Assembly (NCBI RefSeq): GCF_949628265.1
Contig: NC_088790.1
Coordinates: forward strand, 26,726,545-26,790,544
Source: Cloeon dipterum
Lineage: Eukaryota > Arthropoda > Insecta > Ephemeroptera > Baetidae
DNA: 64,000 bases
Direction of reading: 5' to 3'
Positions 43,001 to 50,500 of this stretch are shown here, piece after piece. Each line of letters begins with the position of its first letter. Position 1 is the first letter of the stretch. The position numbers were made by a program, and so were the translations under genes. A model generated the notes under the pieces. It did not search any database. It was not told the DNA's origin and worked only from the letters and a program-made list of their open reading frames with translations.

Positions 43001-45801
43001 GAGGAGTTCTACAGACCGATGCTGGTTGCCGGTTTGCTCACGCAGGAACAACTGGACGCAATCTTCCTGAATGTGCCGGTATGACCTTTTAATGGTTTTA
43101 AAAAACTTGTGGCAGTTTTAGAATTTAATATTTAATTTAAACCTTGCAGGAACTGTTGGAAATGAGTAAGCAATTGGCAGAGAGGTTACAAGACGCTGTG
43201 GATATTGCCCTGGACCAAGGAGATGAGGACCTGTTGACCGTCAATGTGGGCAGACAGTTCATCAGCTGCACCAAAATGCTGAATGCGTTTGAAAATTACT
43301 GCATTAGACAGGTAATTTTTTAAACTCTAATCATCCTTCTGAAAAATCACATTAATAAATTTAATTAAATTTAACCCTCTCTCTCTGTCTTATTTCAACC
43401 AAATTAATTCAAGATCTAAATATTTAAATGGAGAAATTATTAATAATTCTTCTAAGGAAAAAATCCAATTCACCAGTTGCATACACCCTCAGTGTTCGAA
43501 GCCGCCAACAGATGGCGCCACCGTAGACTTTCGCTTTTAAGGCCCTTCCGCTGCGATTTCAGACTCAATCTAGCTACTGTGCATTCTTCAATTAATTTGC
43601 TAATTTTTGACGTTCTGAAAACCAAAATCTGTTCAGCCAATCACCGTAAAACCGTGAAAAACTATTTTTTGAAATAAAAAAATATTTTCCAACGTTTCTA
43701 CGGCGAATGGCTGAACCGATTTTGGTTTTCAGCACGTCAAAAAAAAGCAAATTAATTAAAAAAAGCAAAATAGCTAGATTGAGTCTGAAATCGCAGCGGA
43801 AATGCCTTAAAACCGCTTAAAACAAAATTTTTAAGTAAGTCTGTGGTTGCGCCATCTGTTGGCGGCTTCAATAACTAAGGGTTTATGCAACTGGTCAATT
43901 TTCATCGAAATATGGAATTTATTTCTTGTATCTGTTTTAAAATCAATTTCGTATTTTAAGATGCATTCTTCCTTTCTGAAAAAATCCCGAAAGAGAAAAA
44001 TTATGCAACCAGTTGATCAGATGTGTGCGGCGGATTGCATAAAAAATATATTTCTTTTCTGTGTCGCAGGGTGCCGCGTCCGTGCTTCTGGCCAGCTTAG
44101 AGAAGGAAAAGGAGCTGCTGAAGATTTTCCTCAGGGTGTCGCAAATGGAAAACGCCGTCCTGCGAAGGATGAACCTCAACTCCTTCCTGATGGTGCCTGT
44201 GCAGAGGGTGACCAAGTACCCCCTGCTTCTGTCAAGACTGCACAAAACCACGCCACCGCATCACCAAGCGAGGGACTTGCTCAAGCAGGCCCAGCAGAAA
44301 ATCGAAGCCCACCTTGAGCACATGAATGCGGTAAGTTCAAACGGGCTACGATTTAATTATTTCCAGATTTAAACAATTTTGTAGGAAATTAGACTCTATT
44401 TTAATAAATTTAAATTGTTAAATATTTTTCTAAGTTATTAAATAAAGGGAAAAGTCCAAAAGGGCTTAAAAATATTCCTAGAAAATATTCTAAAATTACG
44501 ATTGTGATAAATTATTTAATAATCTTTTAGATATTTTAACGAATTTTTTTGCAGTTTGAAAGTAGACCGATTTTAAAAAATTCTCAACTTACAAATTTGA
44601 TTTTAGGAGGCCAAGGAGATTAGCAGCACGAAGCTGTGGCGCCGAATTTCGATAATCAACGTGCCAGGCAGGAGGAGCAACTCCGAAGCTGACTTGAATA
44701 TCAAACTGCGAAAATTGGCTTTGGAAGTGTTGGGCTGGAATCCCGAGATTTCGCAATTTGTCATGGAAGGCCGGCTGCTGTTCACGCAACCCACGGACAG
44801 CAACTGGCGCAAAGGGCGAACCATCAAACTCAGCCACCTGAATGCACTCCTTGTCACCCTTGGAAAGGTAGCGCGAAAGGAAAAATGTCGATGTTTATTT
44901 TTTTAAATTGTATTTTCTTTGCAGCCCAACGATAACTACAGACCTGAGTCTGCGCAATCGAGGGACCTAACTTTTCCGAAAGCCACGGGCATCCAAGAGG
45001 CGTGTTTGTTGCTCCTTAAAGACAAGGCTGGAAGATGTACAATGCTCAGGGTATGATTTCTGATTTTTTAACTCTTCTAAAAGTTAATTTTGAGTGAAAT
45101 AATAAACATTTTAAAACCTTATATTTTGCAAGAAAAATCAGCGGGGGCCAGATTCGTGCGACGCGCAGATATAGCGTCCGGGGGACTATGGCGGGAAAAA
45201 AACGGTCACGTGAAAATGCGCGAAAGAACCTTCAATATTGTGACATAATTTGCATTATTTGTACTAATTGTGTCTTTTGGATTGTAAAAACAAACTCTGG
45301 ACACTCGTACGGCAATCCAAAGAGAGCTTTTTGCTTCCCAAATTCAAACGCCATCTTGGATCTGCGCGGTGTGAACCAATTGTATCGCACATCTGGCCCC
45401 CACTGGATAAATTACTAAATCTTTTAATAATTTTATCAATTTTAAAAAACCAGACCAATTTTTTGCTGGCTAAAAATTTTAATTGCGATTTCTTGTTTTT
45501 GGTTTGTTTAAAAAAATACATTTTCGAGACTCAAAATTGCTTTAAATGATCGATGATTTGTAAATTTCAGGAGCCACTGTCTCTGGACAAGTGCATTGTG
45601 TGCACCGAAGTGCCGGACGTGGAGGACTGCTTCGAAGTGCAGGAAATCGCGACGAGGGACACATTCATTTTCAAGTCTGAAGACAAGACCAAAGAGTGGG
45701 TGCGGGCGCTGCAGTACCACGCGCAGAGTCTCGGCGGTTGGCGGCGGCGACGCAACGCCCTCGCCAACATCATGATGAATGGAATGGTCCCGAGGAGCTG
45801 A
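12982..45801 (+). CDS. Rho-family guanine nucleotide exchange factor (DH-PH), 14 exons
   Basis: Exons: 12982-13077, 21310-21468, 23036-23440, 24063-24533, 25325-25697, 37910-38391, 39878-40021, 41591-41947, 42644-43078, 43150-43311, 44070-44330, 44607-44867, 44925-45050, 45571-45801. All introns are GT-AG and phase 0, except the phase 1 junction 25697/37910. They join into one frame of about 1320 codons ending in TGA. Seen: a long GC-rich N-terminal half with Cys cluster C132/C134/C144/C147 and Pro/Ala-rich stretches; acidic segments; a CxxC pair (C871/C874 and C916/C919); a DH domain at about 927-1115; a PH domain at about 1166-1300. Known: DH-PH proteins load GTP on Rho/Rac/Cdc42 GTPases at membranes. 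Inferred: this may be the insect GEFmeso-type RhoGEF, but I cannot confirm the ortholog. The start is uncertain. ATG 12982 lies 16 nt after an acceptor, so the coding frame could extend into an upstream exon, or another promoter could be used (see 15954). Confidence 0.9.
13399..13695 (+). mobile_element. Family A element, copy 2 (truncated at both ends)
   Basis: The interior of family A, from GAAAATTGGCTGGAAAGTTA to TTCAATTGTTGC. The TIRs and TTAA flanks are missing, so it is a fragment. It lies in the first large RhoGEF intron. Confidence 0.75.
13696..14742. other. Intronic stretch without further features
   Basis: Part of the 8.2-kb RhoGEF intron 13078-21309. A few open frames on both strands lack splice context or motifs. 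Confidence 0.5.
14743..15179 (-). mobile_element. Family A element, copy 3
   Basis: About 437 bp in reverse orientation. The left end AGTGGAATGA and the right end CATTCCTCT are complete. TTAA flanks both sides (14739-14742 and 15180-15183). The interior closely matches the copies at 27553, 32159 and 62596, implying recent amplification. Confidence 0.9.
15888..15953 (+). promoter_or_regulatory. Candidate TATA-type promoter of an alternative RhoGEF transcript
   Basis: TATAAATA at 15888-15895 is followed 30-40 nt later by a TTCAGA initiator-like site (about 15927-15932), and then by the candidate start ATG 15954. This is pattern evidence only. The purine run AGAGAGAGAGAG at 15929-15942 is a low-complexity neighbour. 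Confidence 0.3.
15954..16088 (+). CDS. Candidate alternative first coding exon of the RhoGEF
   Basis: ATG 15954 is directly preceded by an in-frame TAA and opens 45 codons (begins MQSGTPNTRWRRLRAQ). The exon ends in CAG followed by GTACGG, in phase 0, so it could splice straight into the phase 0 exon at 21310. The segment is GC-rich inside an otherwise AT-rich intron, like the true N-terminal exons of this gene. It cannot be an internal exon in this frame because of the upstream stop. No homology is recognised, so it remains a prediction. Confidence 0.35.
16089..19063. other. Intronic stretch without recognised features
   Basis: The rest of the large RhoGEF intron. It has CpG-rich patches at about 17340-17800 and 17860-18060, including a short GGCGGCGGCGG run near 17900. 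No exon with matching splice phases was recognised. Confidence 0.45.
19064..19338 (-). mobile_element. Family C inverted-repeat element, copy 1
   Basis: A 275-bp element bounded by CAGCGGGGGCCAAAT and the reverse complement of CAGCGGGGTCCAGAT. The interior matches 35464-35730 and 45139-45405 in opposite orientation. Flanking 9-mers TTACATTTC and TTACAGTTC differ at one base, suggesting a 9-bp target duplication. It has no coding capacity. Confidence 0.85.
19339..20410. other. Intronic stretch with an (AC)n microsatellite
   Basis: Contains an (AC)11 run at 19872-19893 in a locally CpG-rich segment (19500-20020). Open frames on the + strand here are short and overlapping, with no domain. No exon is supported. 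Confidence 0.5.
19872..19893. repeat. (AC)11 microsatellite
   Basis: A perfect dinucleotide run in the first large RhoGEF intron. Confidence 0.95.
20411..20823 (-). mobile_element. Family A element, copy 4 (diverged)
   Basis: Reverse orientation. The interior block around 20570-20720 is almost identical to the other copies (for example CAAGTAAGGAGACAGCCATT). Both ends are decayed (AAAGGTGGATTAATATATAG on the left, GTATCAAATTATTC on the right), so this is an older insertion. Confidence 0.75.
21310..25697 (+). CDS. RhoGEF N-terminal low-complexity exons
   Basis: Exons 21310-21468, 23036-23440, 24063-24533 and 25325-25697. They encode a basic Lys/Gln segment, the CAC...CKTC cluster (C132, C134, C144, C147), Pro/Ala-rich linkers, a Ser/Asp/Glu-rich region with KSLSPIRARL, a basic RRRRLKK patch and a second Ala-rich tract. 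No folded domain is recognised apart from the possible metal-binding Cys cluster. The exons are very GC-rich, so several frames on both strands stay open. I chose the frame because it alone connects across all splice junctions. Confidence 0.8.
21469..23035. other. RhoGEF intron, AT-rich, no other feature
   Basis: A 1.57-kb intron between exons 2 and 3. It is strongly AT-rich with no recognised repeat or second exon. Confidence 0.55.
23441..24062. other. RhoGEF intron, nothing recognised
   Basis: A 622-bp AT-rich intron. The open frame at about 23769-24020 has no splice-phase fit to the neighbouring exons. Confidence 0.5.
24603..25026. mobile_element. Family B palindromic element, copy 2
   Basis: A 424-bp near-palindrome in the 24534-25324 RhoGEF intron. 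The ends CACCAGTTGCATAAACCC and GGGTTTATGCAACTGGTC pair. The arms meet near 24800, at the CGTAGAATCGTGAAAAACTA / TTTTTTGAAATAAAAAAATA centre. Transcribed as part of the intron, it would fold into a long hairpin. Confidence 0.88.
25698..27552. other. 5' part of the 12.2-kb RhoGEF intron
   Basis: AT-rich, with a moderately CpG-rich section at about 26400-26900. No exon, RNA gene or repeat is recognised. Confidence 0.5.
27553..27987 (-). mobile_element. Family A element, copy 5
   Basis: Reverse orientation, about 435 bp. TTAA precedes the left end AGTGGAATGATACAG and TTAA follows the right end at 27988-27991. The interior is almost identical to copies 3, 7 and 11. Confidence 0.9.
27988..29496. 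other. Intronic stretch with a GC-richer segment
   Basis: 28500-29050 is GC-richer, with a GGCGGCGGCGGC run near 28860, and has open frames on both strands. None joins in phase to the flanking RhoGEF exons (which need phase 1) and none shows a motif. Confidence 0.45.
29497..29857 (-). mobile_element. Family D inverted-repeat element, copy 2
   Basis: About 361 bp, the reverse-orientation counterpart of 5169-5541. The ends are CACGGGGGCCGG and the reverse complement of CACCGGGGTCCGG. It shares the CCAATCAG-containing interior and the GACGCGCAGACATGGCGTC block that links it to family C. Confidence 0.8.
29858..31000. other. Intronic stretch without recognised features
   Basis: AT-rich part of the 25698-37909 RhoGEF intron. 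No exon or repeat is recognised. Confidence 0.5.
31001..31430 (-). mobile_element. Family A element, copy 6 (one end lost)
   Basis: Reverse orientation. The left terminus is decayed (sequence begins near GAGGGCAACAATTG). The right end GTATCATTCCTCT is intact but is followed by TTAGG rather than TTAA. Confidence 0.85.
31431..32158. other. Intronic GC-richer segment
   Basis: 31480-31950 is CpG-rich and has a GCGAGCGAGCGAGCGAGAGA run near 31710-31735. Three overlapping + frames are open, which is a composition effect. An alternative promoter is possible but not shown. Confidence 0.4.
32159..32595 (+). mobile_element. Family A element, copy 7
   Basis: 437 bp, complete. TTAA lies at 32155-32158 and 32596-32599. 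The left end AGAGGAATATGATACTG and the right end CATTCCACT are intact. It is one of the best copies for defining the family. Confidence 0.92.
32596..35463. other. Intronic stretch without recognised features
   Basis: AT-rich, with a CpG-richer section at about 34100-34700. It has no repeat match to the defined families and no exon fitting the phase 1 junction of the host gene. Confidence 0.5.
35464..35730 (+). mobile_element. Family C inverted-repeat element, copy 2
   Basis: 267 bp. The left end CAGCAGGGGGCCAGATTCG and the right end GGCCCCGCTG are present. The 9-mer GATAAAATT is repeated exactly on both flanks, which looks like a target-site duplication. The interior matches 45139-45405 closely. 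Confidence 0.88.
35731..37909. other. 3' part of the 12.2-kb RhoGEF intron
   Basis: No repeat of the defined families. There is a CpG-richer part at 36050-36450. The last bases TTTTTTCGCAG form the acceptor for the exon at 37910. Confidence 0.5.
38515..38923. mobile_element. Family B palindromic element, copy 3 (right end lost)
   Basis: Starts GACCAGTTGCATAAACCC and folds around about 38735. The right arm stops after GGCGGCTTCAAACACTTAG, without the terminal GGGTTTATGCAACTGG, so about 20 bp are missing. It lies in the 38392-39877 RhoGEF intron. Confidence 0.85.
38924..39877. other. RhoGEF intron remainder
   Basis: AT-rich. An 86-codon open frame at 38990-39250 is dominated by Phe, Tyr, Ile and Asn, as expected of random AT-rich DNA. 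No feature is supported. Confidence 0.5.
40337..40775 (+). mobile_element. Family A element, copy 8
   Basis: 439 bp. TTAA precedes the left end AGAGGAATGATACTG. The right end CATTCCACT is followed by TTGT, so that side of the presumed duplication has mutated. It lies in the 40022-41590 RhoGEF intron. Confidence 0.88.
40776..41590. other. RhoGEF intron remainder
   Basis: AT-rich, with no feature apart from the acceptor TTTTCTCAG before 41591. Confidence 0.5.
42035..42461. mobile_element. Family B palindromic element, copy 4
   Basis: 427 bp, complete at both ends (GACCAGTTGCATAAACCC and GGGTTTATGCAACTGGTG), flanked by AATT on each side. It nearly fills the 41948-42643 RhoGEF intron. The arms differ by small indels, so the palindrome is imperfect. 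Confidence 0.9.
42644..44330 (+). CDS. RhoGEF exons encoding the DH (catalytic) domain
   Basis: Exons 42644-43078, 43150-43311 and 44070-44330. After a Ser-rich linker and the CEDC ... CRKC pairs, the DH domain starts at about residue 927 with RREIITELLETEIKYGRDL, the typical first conserved helix. The third conserved region VPVQRVTKYPLLLSRL is at about 1070-1085, with QRVTKYPLLL the family hallmark that contacts the GTPase. The domain is complete and intact. One intron here is only 71 bp (43079-43149), while the next carries a family B element. Confidence 0.95.
43471..43896. mobile_element. Family B palindromic element, copy 5
   Basis: 426 bp. The ends are CACCAGTTGCATACACCC and GGGTTTATGCAACTGGTC, with AATT immediately outside both. 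It lies in the 43312-44069 intron, between two DH-domain exons. Confidence 0.9.
44607..45801 (+). CDS. RhoGEF exons encoding the PH domain and C-terminus
   Basis: Exons 44607-44867, 44925-45050 and 45571-45801. The first PH strand is FVMEGRLLFTQ (about 1166-1176). The last PH helix contains KEWVRALQYHAQ, with the invariant Trp at about 1287. The tail is basic (GGWRRRRNALANIMM) and ends at TGA 45799-45801. The PH domain follows the DH directly, as in Dbl-family exchange factors, and probably aids membrane binding. The intron 45051-45570 carries a family C element. Confidence 0.9.
45139..45405 (+). mobile_element. Family C inverted-repeat element, copy 3
   Basis: 267 bp in the last RhoGEF intron. 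Ends are CAGCGGGGGCCAGATTCG and GGCCCCCACTG. It is close to copy 2 along its full length. No clear flanking duplication remains. Confidence 0.85.
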
Positions 45802-46239
45802 ATTTTGACTTTTCCTCTCACCTTCCCCCCAGATGTTATACACGATCGTATTTTTGAAACGCGTTTTAGCAAAGCCCGAATTGAAGCGAAAAAATAATAA
45901 TAATAATGCTGTGATGCAACTACAATAAAAACTACTACGGAGATATTTATGGTGGAGATTTTTGATGAGAAAAAAAATAGATATTTTTGGCAGCCAACTT
46001 TTTTGTTTTTTGGAGTGTCACTAACGAGAAAACTCTGTGCAATTATTAAGATTTAGTCACACGCGAAATAAAAATTAAATTAATATCACGGTTTGTTTTT
46101 TGCTGTGGGAGAGTATATTTCAACGCAGAAGGCAGGAGATGATCAAGTTAACTAGTCTAGGTTAACATTTAAACCCTTGTAAATATAACCACACACCTGT
46201 AGCTTTTCTCATTTATGAATTCAGTTGTAGTCGCAAGGA

Positions 46240-46245
46240 AATAAA
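46240..46245 (+). terminator. Polyadenylation signal, probable RhoGEF distal site
   Basis: AATAAA followed by GCAAATTACTGCA and an A-rich tract. A proximal AATAAA at 45924 could also be used. Confidence 0.5.
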
Positions 46246-46276
46246 GCAAATTACTGCAAAAAAAAGAACTCGCCTT

Positions 46277-46282
46277 TTTATT
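46277..46282 (-). terminator. Polyadenylation signal of the small secreted-protein gene
   Basis: The reverse strand reads AATAAA about 110 nt after the TAA at 46393-46395. It lies 31 bp beyond the RhoGEF distal signal, so the two transcripts may overlap or abut tail to tail. Confidence 0.5.
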
Positions 46283-46392
46283 CTCACCCCATGTTTATAA
46301 GTGGCTATGATTGAGCTAAGTGCAAGCACGGATACATCACTATATCATTTTAGACCATTATAGGATTAGTGCCAATCTCGTTAATATGTAGT

Positions 46393-47130
46393 TTAGGATC
46401 GTTGTCTGTTGAGCCTCTGGATGAAACATCCCTTGAAGGAATTCAGCCTGACGTCGATTTCTCCTTCCTCCAACTGAAAATGGGGGATTAGTCAACGCAT
46501 ATATTCAGATTTAGGATCAATAACCTCATCAAATCTGTACAAGTCTTCGTAACAAGAGGGGGAAATGCATTTTCGCACACAGTGCTCCAAGGAGACGCCT
46601 AACGAATTCTGGCATTCAGAACTCTGTTGACACGCTTGCTCAAATTCCTGATATGTCATTTCCTAAGAAAAATAGGCACAAATTAGTCAAGTAATTTTCA
46701 TTTTCATTATTTCTGAGTTAATGAAAGAAACTTACAAATTTTAAAAACATTCAGTTTGAGTTTAATTGAATTACTAAAAAAGCAAATAACTATAGTAATG
46801 GGAATTTCCAATTTTATTGCTAAATAATTGGCAATTACCCTTGCTTCTTTTAATCTAAAAACTACCCCACTTCAGATATTTAGTAGAACATTTCTTCATT
46901 TATTTTCATTGAAATAAAGCCTTCCAAATTTTGTAATTTTCAAGCAAAAAACAGTTTTAAACCAGAAGAAGACTCACATTTTTTGAAGTCTCTTTGTATG
47001 CGAACTCGATGAAATTGAAGCTGGCAGCCTCGCATCGCACCACATTGGGTGTTGTGTGCATCAGTATAAAAAGTACAAAAAGTGCGCAAGACCAGATATT
47101 CAAAAAGGCGTATTTAGTAGAGTACTGCAT
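46393..47130 (-). CDS. Small secreted or signal-anchored Cys-rich protein, three exons, 123 aa
   Basis: Exons on the reverse strand: 47130-46978, 46662-46525 and 46473-46393. All junctions are GT-AG and phase 0, giving 123 codons and TAA. Residues 1-34 carry a strongly hydrophobic core (SCALFVLFILM at about 14-24), suggesting a signal peptide cleaved near C33-EAA or a signal anchor. The mature part has Cys at about 62, 68, 79, 83, 88 and 113, with the dense core LEHCVRKCISPSCYEDLYRF followed by LEEGEIDVRLNSFKGCF. This core reminds me of a small conserved family of unknown function (possibly the one called DUF4787), recalled from memory and not checked. No enzymatic motif is seen. The gene is divergent from huntingtin. 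Confidence 0.8.
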
Positions 47131-47581
47131 GTTCACACGGCGAGTTATTTACAAATAAAGCTGCGACAATCCCATGCAGTCACATTGCCGCAGGATTATC
47201 GATTTTTACTTGAGCCGCTCCCCCAGCTGGCAGCTGTCGAGATCCTCTTTTCGCACCGGCGCACTCAAATTTACGGAATTACGCGTCTGTTTTGCGAATT
47301 CTGTTCAGAAAACGCAAAACTTTCGAACTCGTGTTCCATAATTTGCCTTGAAGCTAGGCATTTTCGCCGCTGCAGATCTTAACATTGGAAATCTTTGTCT
47401 TTGCACGCTGCTTTGGCGGCAGAATTCGAACGTCGAGAGGGAGTGGCCTGTTGAGCTCCTCCAGCTGGATCCAATATCGGAGAATCAAAATAAATCTTCC
47501 AGGGAACTGTCAGACGGGATTGTGTGAAGAGGATGCCGTGATTTTCCGCTGAATTTCCACTAGTTTTCCCGGCCGATCGTC
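47131..47581. promoter_or_regulatory. Bidirectional promoter region between the small gene and huntingtin
   Basis: The 451-bp spacer separates two divergent start codons, so both 5' UTRs and any core promoters must fit here unless a leader exon exists elsewhere. It is CpG-richer than the neighbouring introns. A minimal upstream frame ATG-CCG-TGA at 47533-47541 lies 41 nt before the huntingtin ATG. No convincing TATA box is visible. Confidence 0.55.
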
Positions 47582-50500
47582 ATGACGAGCTTGGAGAAGT
47601 TGATCAAGGCGTTTGACTCGCTCAAACTGCCCATCGGCTCCTCGGAGGACACACAAAACAGGTTGGCCCGCTGAGCTTTTAAAATTTAAATGTCTTGAAA
47701 CTTTAGCTTAATTTTCTAAAAAATAATCCATCTGTTAAGGTGCATAAGAATTTTCAAAACAAATTGTTTTTTTAGGAAAAAGGAAAAAATGCAGCATTGT
47801 GTGGTGGTGTCTGAAGCGATTTGTGCGCCAGGACTGAGGAACACAGCTGAATTCATTAAGATGTTGAGCATTGCTTTTGAAACTTTGTTGACCACGGCTG
47901 GAGACGACGACACCGACGTTCGTATGGCAGCTGACGAGAGTTTGAACATCATTACCAGGGTATTTTTATTCCGTTTTTTATCTCGAACGAAATTACTATT
48001 TTTGTTTTCATTTCTAGGCCTTGTTGGAAGGAAATGTTGGCAAAATTCAATTAGAATTGCACAAGGAAATAAAGAAAAACGGCAATCCGAGGTCCTTACG
48101 AGCTGCCCTGTGGCGCTTTGGCGCTCTGAGCCACCTGATTCGGCCCCAAAAAGGAAGGGTTTACATGCAGAATTTGGTGCCGTGCCTGGACCAGATTGCC
48201 AAGAGACCAGAGGAGCAGGTGCTGGAAACCTTGGCCGTGGCTGTTGAGCAAATTTTCACTTCAATTGGCACGTTTGCTGCAGATGCTGAGATTAAGGTTT
48301 ATTTGGACTGCTTATTTTGAAATTTAAGCTTATTTTGTGCTCTTCAGATGCTGCTGAAAACTCTGCTGGCAAATTTGAACCAAGTGTCGGCAGTGGCTCG
48401 TCGCACAGCAGCCTCCTGCATACTGTCCATTTGTCTTAACTGCAAAAAGCCGCCAATGTTTTTGTCCTGGAGCCTGACGTCGGTGCTCTCCTCGCTCCTG
48501 CCACTCAAAGACGACGTCGAAACCGCAGCAATAATCGGAGCTCTGGGCTTTTTTAGAGTTTTGATGCCGCACATTAAGGGCTCTTTGGCTGAAGGGTCTC
48601 TTGAGCACCCACTAGTCAGTAAAGAATCGTTCATTCAGGTATATTTATTTTCTTGCACGCATTGTTGTATTATTTCGTCCTGGTGCGCAACTTTTAACAA
48701 CCAAATACGAATTTCCTTGTTGCAAGAAAAGGTCAACACTCAATTCGACAATGAAAATTTGGGTGTTTGTTGAACGTTGCGCAATTTTACTGAAACCAGG
48801 ACGATTTGTAACATTGTTTACTATTTTTTTATGTTTTTTCTTATCAGATTTATGAGCTGTGTCTACACTTTGCGATGCATGCCGACCACAATGTGGCCAA
48901 TGCGGCGATGGAGTGTCTGCAGCAGTTTTTGCGCAACTGTCCTGCCGTGGTTTTGGAAATGCTGACAGATCAAACTGGCCTGGGAAGGTCGTTTATCGCC
49001 AATATCGATTCCGTTTTGAAGAAACGAACGTTCAGTAAGTGCTGCAGTTTGGGTTCAAATGGCTTCGTTCTTCAGTATGATTTTTCAGGCCAGCTGAGCG
49101 TCGCCACTTCCTACAGCAACGAAGAGCCTGGAAGTTTGGTGGACGAACCGGCAGTTTACTTTCCAGCGTCTAAACTGCAGATGGGCAACGAACCTCCAAC
49201 CAGAGATCTTGATCTGCCGTTGGACCCAACTTTGTATCCACTGCTCTCGTTGCAAGGTTGGGATCGACATCTTTTCCTTTCATTTTGATGAAAATTCCTG
49301 AAAGATACATATCACATTCTAACCCTGGCATCAGGGTAGTTCTAGATTATTTAAATGCTGGCAATAATATTTTATAAAACATAATTTTAACATTTATTCT
49401 AATCTCACAATCGCCATTCCTGTGATTTATCCATTTTTTTAGTTTCCCTTTTTTAATACTCAACAATTCAATTTTTTTCTATCACGTATTTCAGGTTTAG
49501 AGGGTGTTCTGGAGAGTCCAGTGCACATACCGATTCGAATCCCGAGGGACGATTCCTTTGCGGAAGACCAGTCCGAGAGCGAGGCAGCGCCTTCTCTTGT
49601 TGACTCAGAGCCAACTTCCCCTAAATCAGCTCGGCCCTGCAACACTGGCGCTTTCACGGACCCTGACGTGTCCCTGGTTTACTGCACTAGATTGCTAACC
49701 CACCAGTACCTTTTGAAGGGCACGCACGGCGACCTTTGGGAAGACTCTGAGGTTCGGGTCAGCGTCAAGGCCCTGGCCATGGGCTGTCTCTCAGCAGTTT
49801 TCGCGATGTATCCGAAAGCGGTGATGCTGCCTATCGACAAATGCGATCCAGGTTGGATTTTCTGCTCATCATCGGAATAATTTAATTAAAATATTTTCAA
49901 ATAGAGAGTCAGTGTGTGTCGGACGTTTTGCTCTTCTCCAGCCACCCTGACCCGCAACTGCAGACTTTGTCCAGCCAGGTGTCTGCCTCTTTGATCAACG
50001 CAGTGCTCAGGTCGAATCAAAACCACTTCTGGAGCTCAGGAATTTTAATCGATCAAATCGTGGAGCCAATCCTAAAAGTATGAAGAATGCCTGCAAATTG
50101 ATACAAAAAATAATGTTTTCTTTTCAAGGGAATCAACGGCGAATCTTCTGTGACAGTTCATCAAACTCTAGCAACATTGTCCAGTTGCATTTGTGCCCTG
50201 ATGGATAGCTCGGAAAGTATTCTAGCTCTTCCTCTCATTGAGGCTGCGGTGCAGCACAGAGAAAATCCATACTGGCTTGTTAAGGTAATCACAATTACAT
50301 ACTGTCTAAATAAAAAAATGAAAGGTTTATTTTTAATATTTTAAATCTGTGTTGAATACAACTTTCAGGTTCGACTGCTGGAACTAGTCTCTGAATTAAA
50401 GTTCACAATTTTGGCCCACGTCTCTGGGAGTGACCACTTGCAGCACATTTTATTAAACGACGTCGTCCTCCATCTTCTAGGTGATGAAGACGCCAGGGTT

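Larger units (their letters stand above)
45802..46392. other. Convergent 3' ends of RhoGEF and the small secreted-protein gene
   Basis: After the RhoGEF stop, + strand AATAAA occurs at 45924-45929 and 46240-46245. The opposite strand has AATAAA (plus-strand TTTATT) at 46277-46282, about 110 bp past the small gene's stop. No other coding sequence is seen. Confidence 0.6.

Noticed and set aside
47056..47382. 108-codon forward frame in the huntingtin upstream region
   Set aside because: It lies antisense to the first exon of the small secreted-protein gene and over the shared promoter.
49521..49560. GATTCGAATCCC resembling a tRNA B box
   Set aside because: It lies in a huntingtin coding exon with no A box or cloverleaf around it.
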